A stretch of 32,175 nt of DNA from the NCBI GenBank assembly GCA_001642005.1, contig LWCA01000326.1, positions 1 to 32,175 on the forward strand. Reading direction: 5' to 3'. The position numbers were made by a program, and so were the translations under genes. The DNA comes from Intoshia linei. Its lineage: Eukaryota > Orthonectida > Rhopaluridae. This document shows, in pieces, positions 22,501 through 31,468 of this stretch (position 1 is its first letter; each line of letters begins with the position of its first letter). Under the pieces are notes generated by a model. That model saw only the letters and a list, made by a program, of their open reading frames with translations, was not told where the DNA came from and ran no database searches.

Positions 22501-24321
22501 GATTAATCAAATTCAAAAACTTATATCTTCATGATCAAAACCACAAAATACCCATTATTATAAAAAATGGTGGTAAACAACAAGTCACAGATTTAAAAGA
22601 AATAATATACACCTTTATAATAATAAGCTTTTTCAAGTTAAACTACATACTATGTATAAAGTTTCATTTTCACAAAGTTAAACCTTAATAGTTAACAAAG
22701 AAATTTACAATTCACACCGTTTTAAAGGAAATTATTTCATTAACAAAAAATTTGATACAATTAATAATCATAAAATTTAAATAATGTTTTCATACGTTTG
22801 GTACCCACTCCTTTAAAGGATTGTCAATAATTAATACGTGTGGTAGCATTTTTATGCAAGATTTAATTTTTTTGATACAATTAAAAAAGTTCGCCCTCGG
22901 CAAAGCTAGGTATTATTTGTACGAAGTACAAAACATCCAAGCATGTTATTTATAATAATGTAAAACATATTACAATATAAATTAATTGCTTTTATATTTA
23001 TTCCGATGGATTCATTAAATTTGAACATTGCATTATATGTTGCACCCATATTTTGATATATGACGGCTTCCATTTTATTACAACTTTCCGAATCATTAAT
23101 TTTAGATTGAACAACATTTAAAAGATATGTAAAAATTTCTAATGCTTTTTTGTGTTCATTTGTTTGAGAGTATATCAAAGCACTATCATTCAGTAGCTCG
23201 ATAACTAAAATAAAATTAAAAAAACAACATTTATCAACAATACATGAAACCGTAAAAATACAAAAAAGAAATTTTTTATTCTTTCATTAAAAACATGGAA
23301 TAATTTGAATTTTATTAAAAAAATCACCTAAATCATCAAACTTTTCAAAATTTTCAACAAGTTTCATCATTTTTTGAATATTTTCGTAAGCTTCAGTATA
23401 AAGGTTTTGATGAAACAAATTCCTAGTAATTTCGTTGAGGATTAAAAGTTTTAATTTTACAGATTCTTGTAAATGAACATGATTTAAAATACAAGAAAGG
23501 TTAATCATGGACCTGTGACAAGAATTTGGGAATTGAATTCGTAAAAGTCGAAAAATCTGATAAACAACATAAATCAAGGATTTATCAAATTTTTCCAACC
23601 AAAAGCTTTTATCTAGAGACGATTTTCGGTAAATTTTTTTTTCTGAAATATTTTGATTAGAAGAAATGGATTCATTCTCATTAAAAATACACAAATTTCT
23701 GTCAACATAATTTTTTCGAGAAATATTAATTTGATTCAGATCCGAAATTTCCAAATTTTCAACAGTTTGATCAAAATTTATCGGACAATTTTCGGAATTG
23801 AGATAAATGAGTAAACATTTTTCAAAAGCACACAAGGCCAGCTTGTATGTTTTGGTAGCAATAAGGGACATGGACATTAATAACAAAATACTATATTCAT
23901 CTTCAATGACCATGTGTTCTTTTCTAACATTATAATGCTTAGAAAACAATTTAAGGCATTTAGTGACATCATAATGATCATTATTAATTTGTTTATTTGA
24001 AAAAATCCGATAAAGGTATTGGCATAATGAAATTGTACATTTTTTGAAATTTTCAATTTTAATTAGAGACATACCCCTGTTGATTACTGATTTCGTTTCA
24101 ATTTTATTCAATTTTATCATTAATTCATCCTTTGTTGACTCTTTTTCCTCAAATTTTTCTTTTTCAACACGTAAATTTCTAATTTTTTCAATCAACGCAT
24201 TACATTCTTCTAAACATGTTTCATATCGACCGTCGCTCAATAAACGAACAATTCTGTACTGATCTTTGTTCAATGAATATACGAGGGATATTTTGTTTTC
24301 AAGAAATTTTTTTATTTTCAT
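16517..24321 (-). CDS. TPR-repeat protein with C-terminal CaaX-like end (multi-exon)
   Basis: Exons by GT-AG borders and frame: 24321-23328, 23204-22974, 19863-19735, 19689-19469, 18943-18739, 18423-18381, 18208-18093, 16668-16517; 2091 nt, 696 residues. The first 331 residues are helical, Lys/Glu-rich and unrecognised. TPR-type helix pairs follow: ALIYSQTNEHKKALEIFTYL, MGATYNAMFKFNESI, CNLAYAYTQIYEYQKAQNCF, IADILVIKKKYNHALQRYKE. Then comes a basic/acidic tail (KDKHKSKIKSSLRHK; EYSFTSSDDVRSE) and a last exon with DGIERRRIRPDLS ending SKMCIIF-stop. CIIF fits a prenylation CaaX box, suggesting membrane anchoring. The TPR spacing recalls scaffold proteins such as LGN/GPSM or rapsyn, but I cannot assign a family. 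The first four exons are firm (TPR register continues across the joins). The joins at 19469/18943, 18381/18208 and 18093/16668 are inferred from phase. The 3.1-kb second intron is full of repeats. Confidence 0.7.
16835..17165 (-). repeat. Dispersed repeat, block B (tail TATATAAGTAAGGAT)
   Basis: Read on the minus strand this block matches 26770-27122, which is on the plus strand. Shared landmarks in order are GGGTTTTGGCC(C/G)TGAAGAT, a TAAAATCCGTATC word, a run before TGATTTT, AAAATTCTA, TATTGAAATAAACG(G/A)TAACACACA, and a terminal TATATAAGTAAGGAT. Related copies lie at 29140-29395 and 30330-30550. The tail resembles the 3' ends of RTE-like or SINE-like elements, but class assignment is uncertain. 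It lies in the last intron of the TPR gene. Confidence 0.75.
17196..17690 (+). repeat. Dispersed repeat, blocks A and C
   Basis: Block A (17196-17445: GTACAGTTGTATCCTGTTAA, then ATAAATACAAAATTTCAACC and a GCATTCCCGGT word) matches 26427-26668 in the same orientation. Block C (17530-17690: CCACTCCTTTAAAGGATTG, then TCGGCAGAGCTAG and GTAGTACAAAAC) matches 22805-22935. Block C contains the palindrome TCCTTTAAAGGA. No coding frame is present. It lies in the same TPR-gene intron as block B. Confidence 0.75.
18037..18092 (-). other. Alternative TPR-gene ending after a 36-nt intron
   Basis: After the donor at 18092 a pyrimidine-rich tract ends in ATATAG at 18057, giving a 36-nt GT-AG intron. The next bases continue in frame as EDKKQR and stop at 18037, with an ATTAAA variant at 18007-18002. 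This would give a 652-residue form without CIIF. The exon at 16668 is preferred because it is longer, has coding character and a canonical AATAAA. Both ends use the same donor, so alternative terminal exons are possible. Confidence 0.35.
19690..19734 (-). other. 45-nt spliceosomal intron
   Basis: GTAATTTAAT...TTAATTAG lies between DKC and NNLYGQYQC of the TPR protein. Its length is a multiple of three, but it contains in-frame stops (TAA), so the reading frame needs its removal. Removing it restores a continuous TPR helix pair. Confidence 0.75.
19972..20336. mobile_element. hAT-type MITE in TPR-gene intron vicinity
   Basis: The left end AAGGGGTGCCCAATC and right end GGTTAAGCATCCCTG are imperfect inverted repeats. 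A second inverted word, GCGATCGAC, lies just inside both ends. The flanks TCATATAG and GTATATAG agree at 6 of 8 bases with a central TA. It lies in the long second intron of the TPR gene (22973-19864). Confidence 0.75.
20880..22240. repeat. AT-rich minisatellite with higher-order structure
   Basis: A loose monomer of about 36 bp, of the form AAATTTTAAAGAGAGTTTTTAG followed by GGAAATTTTTT, repeats many times, most clearly at 21640-22240 and more diverged at 20880-21060. Specific variants recur in the same order: GGGTTCTTAGGGAA, then TCGAAATT, then TTTTTTCCAAATTTT. They start at 21747 and again at 21961, a higher-order period of about 214 bp. The array lies wholly inside the TPR-gene second intron. 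Frames in it are not real genes. Similar monomers occur at 28861-29030. Confidence 0.75.
21202..21496. repeat. 28-bp perfect inverted repeat pair
   Basis: The arm at 21202-21229 (TTTGAGTAAAGGTCAAAAAT and eight more bases) is exactly complementary to 21469-21496. The spacer is 239 bp. It could be the ends of a small DNA transposon or an intronic hairpin. No target duplication is evident. Confidence 0.8.
22420..22935 (+). repeat. Second copy of the B/A/C composite repeat, degraded
   Basis: 22805-22935 repeats block C of 17530-17690 (CCACTCCTTTAAAGGATTG; CTCGGCAAAGCTAGG; GAAGTACAAAAC). Upstream 22440-22700 carries worn matches to blocks B and A in the same order and orientation. The copy ends about 40 bp inside the second intron of the TPR gene, almost touching the splice donor at 22973. 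Confidence 0.6.
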
Positions 24322-24448
24322 AGAGCAACAAATTTAAACCATTCCATTGATATAGATATATTGTTTATAGAATTTAACAAAAATGGAGTCACAGATACAT
24401 AAAAACCAAATACAATGTTTTGTCACACTTGACAATCATTCTAAATAA

Positions 24449-24454
24449 TTTATT
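24449..24454 (-). promoter_or_regulatory. AATAAA overlapping the glycosyltransferase stop codon
   Basis: The codons GAA TAA followed by A form AATAAA on the minus strand, so the terminator codon is part of the likely polyadenylation signal. The 3' untranslated region would be only about 15-30 nt, leaving about 100 bp before the next gene's ATG at 24321. Confidence 0.6.
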
Positions 24455-27400
24455 CACAACCATCTTTACGACTAAATTTTATTATTGGACTATTGTAGGA
24501 AAAATTCAATTTTGAACCGGCGCATGTTTCTTTTTTGAGCCACATTTCCAAACAATCTAACGCTAAAGATTGATATGTCAAATGGAATTTGTTTACAAAT
24601 AATTCTCGTCGATTTATCAGCCAGTGTAAATCACCAATACCGAAAATACATAAACCTCTCACAATTTTTCCGTGACATTTTTTTTCAATATGATTTAAGC
24701 CAATCCAATGTTTTAAACGAAAAGTTGGTTCAACAGAATATTCTTCACTCATGTTGTTTGGGCCTATAAATATAAAATCATTCGAATCAAAGGAAATAAC
24801 GTTGTGACCAATGGTCATTTGATGTTCATTAAAACGGCATTTTTGAACAGCCGCGGTAGTGTAACAGCTTCACAATTTAAAAATATCCCATAAAAATCAC
24901 ATTTGTCAAAGTGGAAAACACAGAATTATAGTCACAGCGAACATACCATACCGAGACACCCCTTTAGGACCTCGACGAAATTTTTGTAAAGTGACCATCA
25001 TTTTTCTAAATTAAGCATTAAAAAATTACTTTTTAATATCACAACTACATCTTATTTTGTTTCAAATTAAAACTGTCGAGTTAACCTGTAGATCAGGCAT
25101 TCTCAACCCTTTTTCACTGTGGACTTCTAAGATGATATTACATAAAACCTGTGGACCCCCAAAAAAATTAATAATAACGACGATTTTTAATAAATCATTA
25201 CATTTGGGTGAAACGAATAATGGTCAAAAGACATGAAGTACTCTATTTTTGCGAAGAGATAAACTTGATGAACGATTAATATTAACCTTTAACCCGTCAA
25301 TGTTCCTAAAATAGAAAATGTTTTTCAGTTATTGTTTACAGACATTATTAATTGTTTACTACATATTTTATCAGACCAATAAAAAGTCTATATTATCTAT
25401 CTTCCCTGTGAAGAATTAATATTTTATATCCCTTGGTTGATGTTTCATAGAATCATGAATATTGACTGATTTTTTGTCTCATTTTCATTTTGAAATTTAA
25501 AGCTTTTTATATGACTAAAACTTGGCTCGGTCATAAATTTTAATAAAATAATTAAATAAAACCGCTGCTCCTAAAATAGAACAATGGAGATTTCCCAATA
25601 AGTTTTTACACTTGTAAGTAATTTAATTTAATACCAAAGAATTTACTTTTACATGGTTTTTACGTTTTATATTAGTATTTCTAAGCTTTTATGTTTTAAA
25701 AAAGACTTTATGTTACTTAAAATGTTTATAATATGTAATAAATATATATAATTTTCATGAACCCCCAAAAAAGTGCTGTGGACCCCGTTGAGAATGGCTG
25801 CTGTAGACCGTAGAGAGGTGGCAAGGTTTTACTTGTATCTATATTAGAATCATCATCACCAGCATAACGTACTAACCTATTTTTGATTTGTGGGACCAAA
25901 CAGTCTGGTGGGTTCGATTCTGTTTATAATGTTTCTGTGTTTTCTGTAAGACTTGAGTCTAATTTTTATAGCAAAAAAAATAAATAAAAATTTATTCAAT
26001 CAAAAAATCTGTGGGACACGAACCATGTGTCACAATCAAACAATAAATAATATACATTTGACTAATAAAGTAAATTTACCCATATAACCACCTGGAACAT
26101 TAAAATATTGATTATAATTTAAGACATTCCAGTAATGTTCAGATGCATGACCAGTGTTCCATATATATTTTAAATAATCTTTACTTTTTTTATCATGTAC
26201 TATAAATTCAACCATTTTATAAGTAAAAATTCCATGTACGTCTCCCTTATAAAAAGTTATATTTAAATTCATTTTTTCTTTTATTAGTTTTGATTTAACT
26301 AAAACTAATTGTTGGTATTTTTCACTCCATCTAAATATACTTTAATATACTGGAAACCAATGGCGGCTCGTTATTGAGGGTTGCAGCGCAGCAGCCTTGA
26401 TTTTTGGCAAACATAAAAACATTTGGTACAGTTGTATCCTGTTAAGACACATAAAAATTTCAATCTGAATGAGTGACGGCTTCATGGTCAAAAAAGTACT
26501 TTAATATTCATTTTTTTTATTTCGAAACTATTTTATTAAAAAAACTTGAAATAATGGTCCTACAATTAAAAAAATTATCCTGATAGAGCTTATTCAATTT
26601 GATATAAATACAAAATTTCAACCCCAGAAGTCTATGCATTCCCGGTACAAACAATAATTTTTAAGATACAAGTAAAATTTAATAACTCATCTACACGATA
26701 AAATGTAAAATATTTTATTTTATCATTCAGACTTGCCATAAAATAAAGGTGAACCCTTATGCTAAATTTTTTAAATTATAGGGCTGTTTTCGTTAAAAAA
26801 ATTTAAAAGGGGTAATTTGGGGTTTTGGCCCTGAAGATATATTTTTTTTAAATTTAGATGTATGATAATATTTATGATTTTAAAATCCGTATCAGAGTGT
26901 ATATTTTTTTAAATTCTCGTTTGATTTTCAAAAAAAAAGACAATTGGGATTTTTGACACGTAATATGTGAGTTTGGTAGGTTGAAATTTGTTTTGCTAAC
27001 ATTGCCGGTAAAAACTGTAATTGAAATGTGGACTTTATAAAATTCTAGGACTGATTGTTATTGAAATAAACGGTAACACACACAAACATATATTGCATAG
27101 CATATTATATAAGTAAGGATATATTTCGCTTGGGGCATGTTATTACTATAACTTCAAATAATAATTATAATTAAGTAGAAGCGAAAAACTATTATTTAAC
27201 CTTTTAGTGCTCGCGTTTTTAAAATATAACGGTTCCAAAAAAAAATCTTAAAACCCCCCGTAAAGTTTTGTTTAAAAAAAATTTATAAACCCCAAAATTA
27301 AAATATAAATAAAAATTTTACACATTCTACTACTTATCCATGAAATGTATACATTCTACGACTTGCCAATAGAATGTGTACATTTCACAGTTATACACAT

Positions 27401-28618
27401 TCTATACGACATATATAATGACCATTTTATAAGTATGGTTAAAATGAATGTTTTATTTTTTATCATTACAAAAAAAGCTTAATATTTTATAATAATTAAA
27501 AAAAAATTACTCGTGATTCCATTCATATTTTATTCTGTCCATTTCGAATCTATTATAAATTACAGTTTTGAAAACTGGTTATATTTACAATATATTGTAT
27601 TTAAACCCATATCAGGTGACTTGAATTAATTTAAATTTTTTTGGTCACGAATGAGCTATTTTTTTAAGTACAAAATTATATTATTTATTATATTAAAAAA
27701 AATAAATTATTATTTTATTATTTATCTCATTATTTATAAAGTGTTAATAAAAAAAGTGAAAAAACCTTTTTTGACTTCCCGTAATATCATTTGATCCATT
27801 CAATAAATTTAAATATTGTGATATTTGTAAATTTGTTTTCAACGGAAATTCTTGTCCTAATTTAAAATTAATGTACGAGGCAACAATGTACCGGTTAAAT
27901 TAATTAGATATTTCCAAGCTTTTTGAGGATATTTTTGTGCGATTTCAAATCTTAATTTTAGCAGATCTGACATGCATACAATATCTGGCATTAATACACT
28001 TGCATCTCCCCATTTTACTCGATAACTAGTTGAAGCCACAAAAATGTTTTCAAAACATTTGGCATATTTGTGTACTGTATTGTGAAAAATAAGAGATGAT
28101 TTACTGTCAACGTGAATGCAAAATAAGGTAGATGATTGATATAAAGCTCTGATTAATCGCTCAACTTGTTCAAAATCTTTAAAAATATTTATTGCATAAC
28201 TAATGTAAGTAATATTAATGTTGTTCAAATTTGAGTAATTCCTTATTTTTTTAAAATTAGTGCAATTATCCAACAAATTTGAATAGTGCATCATATTGAT
28301 AGGTTGTTTCGGGTGTATTTCTATATATTTTTCAACCAAAGTAAGGGTTTCTTTTTCATGGTTCAGTATACCCTTACACCATCCGGGTGTTTCAAATTTT
28401 TTACATTTAAATTGTTGTGTTTCGAATAAATTAGTTTCGTTGTAATTTTCCAGGTTTACGTATTCCAATTTCAAATTTGGCCAAATATCAATTTTTTCAT
28501 TTTTTTCTTTACATGTTATTTGTTTGTACTTTGTATTTAAAAATGACAAGTACAATATTAATAACCCAGAAAAAAAGATGTATATTTTAACTAATGTACG
28601 CTTCGTATGAATTAACAT
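24450..28618 (-). CDS. Core-2/I-branching-type beta-1,6-N-acetylglucosaminyltransferase (GCNT family)
   Basis: Four exons join cleanly: 28618-27892, 27856-27766, 26330-26080, 24763-24450; 1383 nt, 460 residues, close to the usual 400-440. The protein is type II: a short Lys/Arg cytosolic tail, then a membrane anchor about residues 11-26 (IYIFFSGLLILYLSF). The catalytic domain shows landmarks of the Branch family (Pfam PF02485): ITYISYAINIFKDFEQVERL, LFCIHVDSKS, IFVASTSYRVKWGDASVLMP, WKYLINLTGQEFPLKTN, RWSEKY, a Glu near 337 in HASEHYWN (position of the catalytic base in mouse C2GnT-L), VPGGYMG, VRGLCIFGIGDLHWL, LFVNKF and LDCLEMWL. It should act in the Golgi, adding beta-1,6-GlcNAc to O-glycan or related acceptors. 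At least eight Cys match family positions. Exact acceptor specificity cannot be read. Introns are 35, 1435 and 1316 nt. Confidence 0.93.
24765..25010 (-). other. GC-richer coding-like island inside a glycosyltransferase intron
   Basis: After an acceptor-like TTAATTTAG, minus-strand ATGs at 25001 and 24998 open MMVTLQKFRRGPKGVSRYG then MFAVTIIL. A strong donor-like GTATGT lies inside it. Further down, another frame reads CYTTAAVQKCRFNEHQMT. Removing a 54-nt GT-AG piece would join MFAVTIIL to CYTTAAVQKC, giving a basic segment plus a membrane-like helix. I do not recognise the family. It may be a small nested gene, an unused exon, or chance. Confidence 0.25.
25094..25800. mobile_element. hAT-type MITE in the last glycosyltransferase intron
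   Basis: The left end CAGGCATTCTCAACCC and right end CCGTTGAGAATGGCTG are imperfect inverted repeats; GTGGAC(C)CCC words lie inside both. The flanks CTGTAGAT (25086-25093) and CTGTAGAC (25801-25808) agree at 7 of 8 bases. It is 707 bp with no transposase frame. Confidence 0.88.
26427..27122 (+). repeat. Dispersed repeat: block A followed by inverted block B
   Basis: 26427-26668 is block A in the orientation seen at 17196, while 26770-27122 is block B in the opposite relative orientation to 17165-16835. The arrangement differs between the two loci, so A and B either moved independently or one was inverted. It lies inside the second glycosyltransferase intron (27765-26331), just downstream of its acceptor side. 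Confidence 0.75.
27857..27891 (-). other. 35-nt spliceosomal intron
   Basis: GTACATTGTT...TTAAATTAG interrupts the conserved core between INLTG and QEFPLKTN. Without removal the frame hits a stop at once (the TAG of the acceptor). With removal the family-conserved INL.G..FPLKTN motif is restored exactly. This is direct evidence of a very small working intron, below the usual minimum of most animals. Confidence 0.9.
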
Positions 28619-29444
28619 AAATTGTTACCAGGATATGTTTACTTGGTTAAACAGAAAATAAAGAGCTATATTAAAATTACACACCACTTATACAAATGTA
28701 TTGTACCCAACATCAATCGAATCGACTGGATAAAAACTTTTTATTTGATATTACTAAATCTATTCATTTAACGATGGTTTGTTAGCCTTTTTCCTCGACT
28801 TATCTATATATATTGCAGATATGTTCACGATGAAAAAAGTTTCAAAGTAAAAATAATAGGGTTTTCAAGGTATAATTTTTTTCTACTATTTTTTAAAGAT
28901 AATTTTGTAAGGTTTTTAAGTGATTTTTTAACCCAATTTATAAATAATTTGAAGGTAATTTTGATTCCCAGATTTGGTAAGATTTTTAAGGAAACACTTT
29001 TTAAAAATCCCGTAAAATGTTAACATAAGGCTTAACCTTGTGACATTGAAACTTTACATTGTTTTTTTAATTGGAAAAGCTGTATTAAATGTGGTTTTTA
29101 TTTAATTACTTGTAATATTAGTTTTTTTTAAAATTTTTAAATAATGGGTAATTTAGGGTTTTGACCCTGAAAATACATGTATACATTTTTGAAATTTATG
29201 ATAATGTTTATGATTTTCAAAAAAAAGGATAATTGGGGTTTTTGACCGGGAAGAAGTTTCTGAGATTGAAATGTATTTTAATTTCGCCCGGAAAAATCTA
29301 ACTAGTAATTAGTATTGTGTATTAAAATTCTAGATCTTTAGTTATTGAAATAAGCAATAACACAGACAAACAAAGGTTTGTATATAAGTTAGTGATGTGC
29401 ATTGTATTGTAGTTTGAAACTTTGATTGAAAAGTTAGTACAACT
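28619..29444. other. Intergenic stretch with diverged repeats
   Basis: It holds presumed promoter sequence of the glycosyltransferase, monomers like those of the 21-22 kb minisatellite (28861-29030), and the dispersed repeat copy listed at 29140-29395. No gene is seen. Confidence 0.5.
29140..29395 (+). repeat. Dispersed repeat, block B copy
   Basis: GGTAATTTAGGGTTTTGACC, AATTGGGGTTTTTGACCGGG, TTATTGAAATAAGCAATAAC and ACAGACAAACA with TATATAAG follow the block B order of 26770-27122, on the same strand. Internally the GG(G)TTTTTGAC word occurs twice, suggesting a duplicated module within the element. Confidence 0.65.
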
Positions 29445-29453
29445 TTTATTGAA

Positions 29454-29940
29454 CTATACAACAACTCCATTTAGATTTTTCATTTTTGTTAGATTTAAGA
29501 TCAAGTTGCATGGATATTCTTTTGATTTTTCTGGAAACATGTCTACTAATAGTATGTTGTTTTTTTCCATGATAATATATCGAGTTGCATAAAATCGTTT
29601 GTTATAAATTTCAATTCATGGACAAGTTTGTGTATCTAAAAAGAGATTATTTTAAATATATATAACTAACATAATATTGCAAAAAAATATTAATATTTAT
29701 AAATATAGATAAAACATTTTACCATAATTTTCACAGCATGCATTTCTTTGTTCTTTAATGAGGAACCTACAAAATACAATAAATACAGAAATATGGGCTT
29801 CAATCTCATAAATTGATTTTTTTTTTTTTATCATTACTGTGTATTAGGGTGGAAATTTACCGAATAAATTTTTGAAATATCAATCCATTAACAACACCTG
29901 CTGATATTCTTGATCGAACTTTAGTAATGATATTGACGAT
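29454..29940 (-). other. Cluster of exon-like pieces: probable 3' end of an unresolved gene
   Basis: Three minus-strand pieces have splice-like borders. About 29940-29861 reads KVRSRISAGVVNGLIFQKF to a GTAAAT donor. 29766-29723 follows a TGTATTTTGTAG acceptor and reads FLIKEQRNACCENY to a GTAAAA donor. 29635-29454 follows CTCTTTTTAG. The first two join in frame. In that frame the third meets a TGA after about six codons and then runs open (KRFYATRYIIMEKNNILLVD) to a TAG at 29456-29454, with AATAAA at 29450-29445. Another frame of the second and third pieces reads MHAVKIM/IHKLVHELKF. It may be a decayed or mis-joined gene; no family was recognised with confidence. Confidence 0.3.
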
Positions 29941-30119
29941 AGCAAAAAATACGTATATGACTCACAATGGTAGGTTTAATACTTCTAAGTGCGGTATATC
30001 TTGTTAACATTATCGGTTCTCATTCCTTGTCACTTAGAAAATTTACAATTCATCTATTAATGGTTTTTGAGTGTGTTATCTGGATATAACTGTATAATGT
30101 AATTGTATCAAGTGTAAAA

Positions 30120-30550
30120 TTTTTTTAAATTCTAAGGTTTTTTTCATTTATTAAAAAAGGTTAATCTGGAGGTTTCATCGTGAAAATGCAGTTTTTTGGG
30201 TTTTCAATTTATGATTTGAAAGCCTATCCCACAATTTATGTTGTATAAAATTCTAGGATTTTTACTAAAAAGGGTAAATTGTAGTAAATTATCATTATGT
30301 TCATTATTTTAAAATATTTATCATATTGTGTATTTTTTATAATTCTAGTACTTGTTTCAATTTAAAAAAATGATAATTGGGGTTTTTGACATTGAAAGAC
30401 CCAATTTCTGAAAATGAAATTTGCGATAAACCATCATTCTCGAAAAATTGCAATAGAAATATGGAATTTTTAAAACTCGACTCCTCTTACTTTCTTAAAT
30501 AAATAAATAAACAGACACACATTTTTAACTAACTTTATATTTATAAGGAT
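30120..30550 (+). repeat. Dispersed repeat, block B-like copy
   Basis: It has GATAATTGGGGTTTTTGACA, AAATTTGCGATAAACCATCA and a tail ACAGACACACATTTTTAACTA leading to TATTTATAAGGAT. The 5' part (30120-30330) is more diverged but repeats AAAATTCTAGGATTTTTAC-type words. The tail variant is shared with 12395-12435. Confidence 0.6.
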
Positions 30551-30594
30551 TTACCGTTTTAAATGTTTATCAATTGCCAATCCTACTATGTAAT

Positions 30595-30902
30595 TAGGGT
30601 TACCAACATTAAGTTATTCTCAACCCGAATTTTTGAACAAAGCTCAAAATTCGGCTGAAGCGTGTTATTTTTTTTGGGGTTTTTTTTATACTTTGGGTCT
30701 ATTTTTCAAAAAATAATAACAGTTAACACACAATTTTTATTGCAAATTTCAAAATCAATTCTTTAAATTTTTCATAACAAATAGTAAATTTAAAATGATG
30801 TTGATTGAAATAATTAAATTACCCTCAGAAATATCACTTAACCCTAAGTTGAATTTGAAAACCCGAAGTCTCAGAGGAAAAATAACGCAGTTGGCAATCC
30901 TA
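30595..30902. mobile_element. MITE with TAGGGTTACCAAC ends
   Basis: The left end TAGGGTTACCAAC and right end GTTGGCAATCCTA are inverted repeats with two mismatches. The flanks TATGTAAT (30587-30594) and TATGTAGT (30903-30910) agree at 7 of 8 bases, an 8-bp hAT-like duplication, although the central dinucleotide is GT here. It is 308 bp and non-coding. A second copy of the right-end word (GCCAATCCTAC) lies just before the left flank, hinting at insertion near an older copy. Confidence 0.75.
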
Positions 30903-31468
30903 TATGTAGTACATATAATATTATATATATAAATTATTAATAATCCACAAATATTTTATGTATTATATTTTATAACCACATAATACCGTTAACAATATCT
31001 AAGTTAAATTAATAATAAATTAAGATTGATAAAAACTGTTTCCGTTGAGTAGTCTGATGTTTTTAAAAATTATGATGATATAATTTTAAATTAAAATTTA
31101 ACGGAATTTTTGTACTTGAGAAAAATTCACAGTCCGTTAATCGGGAATTTTTTTCCGTTAACAAGGAATTAGCCTGTATAATGAAAATAAACTAAATGCA
31201 AGGTTACGAAAAATATATATATATTTTAGGAAACTATTTTGTCGACGTGGGCCTGACTTTTTCAAAAATTATACTTTAAAAACATAGCAATCATAAATAT
31301 ACTTACATTTCTCATTATGTATGACCCTGTATTTTTTGTTTTGTGAAAAAGTTAACACCCTAATATGTACTAATTTATTCAACTTTTCTAAAAAGTTTAA
31401 AAACTCAGTACTTTTAAGAATAAGTTTATTTCTATTTTTCTATGATTTTAGAGGTAGAGAAGTTGACA

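Noticed and set aside
24044-24769. Plus-strand frames opposite the TPR and glycosyltransferase exons
   Set aside because: Antisense shadows of well-supported minus-strand coding exons.
24820-25001. Assignment of the intronic island to the complex I subunit GRIM-19/NDUFA13
   Set aside because: Only a loose resemblance around RGPKGVSRYGMFA; the following residues do not match, so no name was given.
29454-29635. Resemblance of the third exon-like piece to the C-terminal part of calcium-channel alpha-2/delta subunits
   Set aside because: Similarity is a general hydrophobic pattern only, and the frame is interrupted by TGA.
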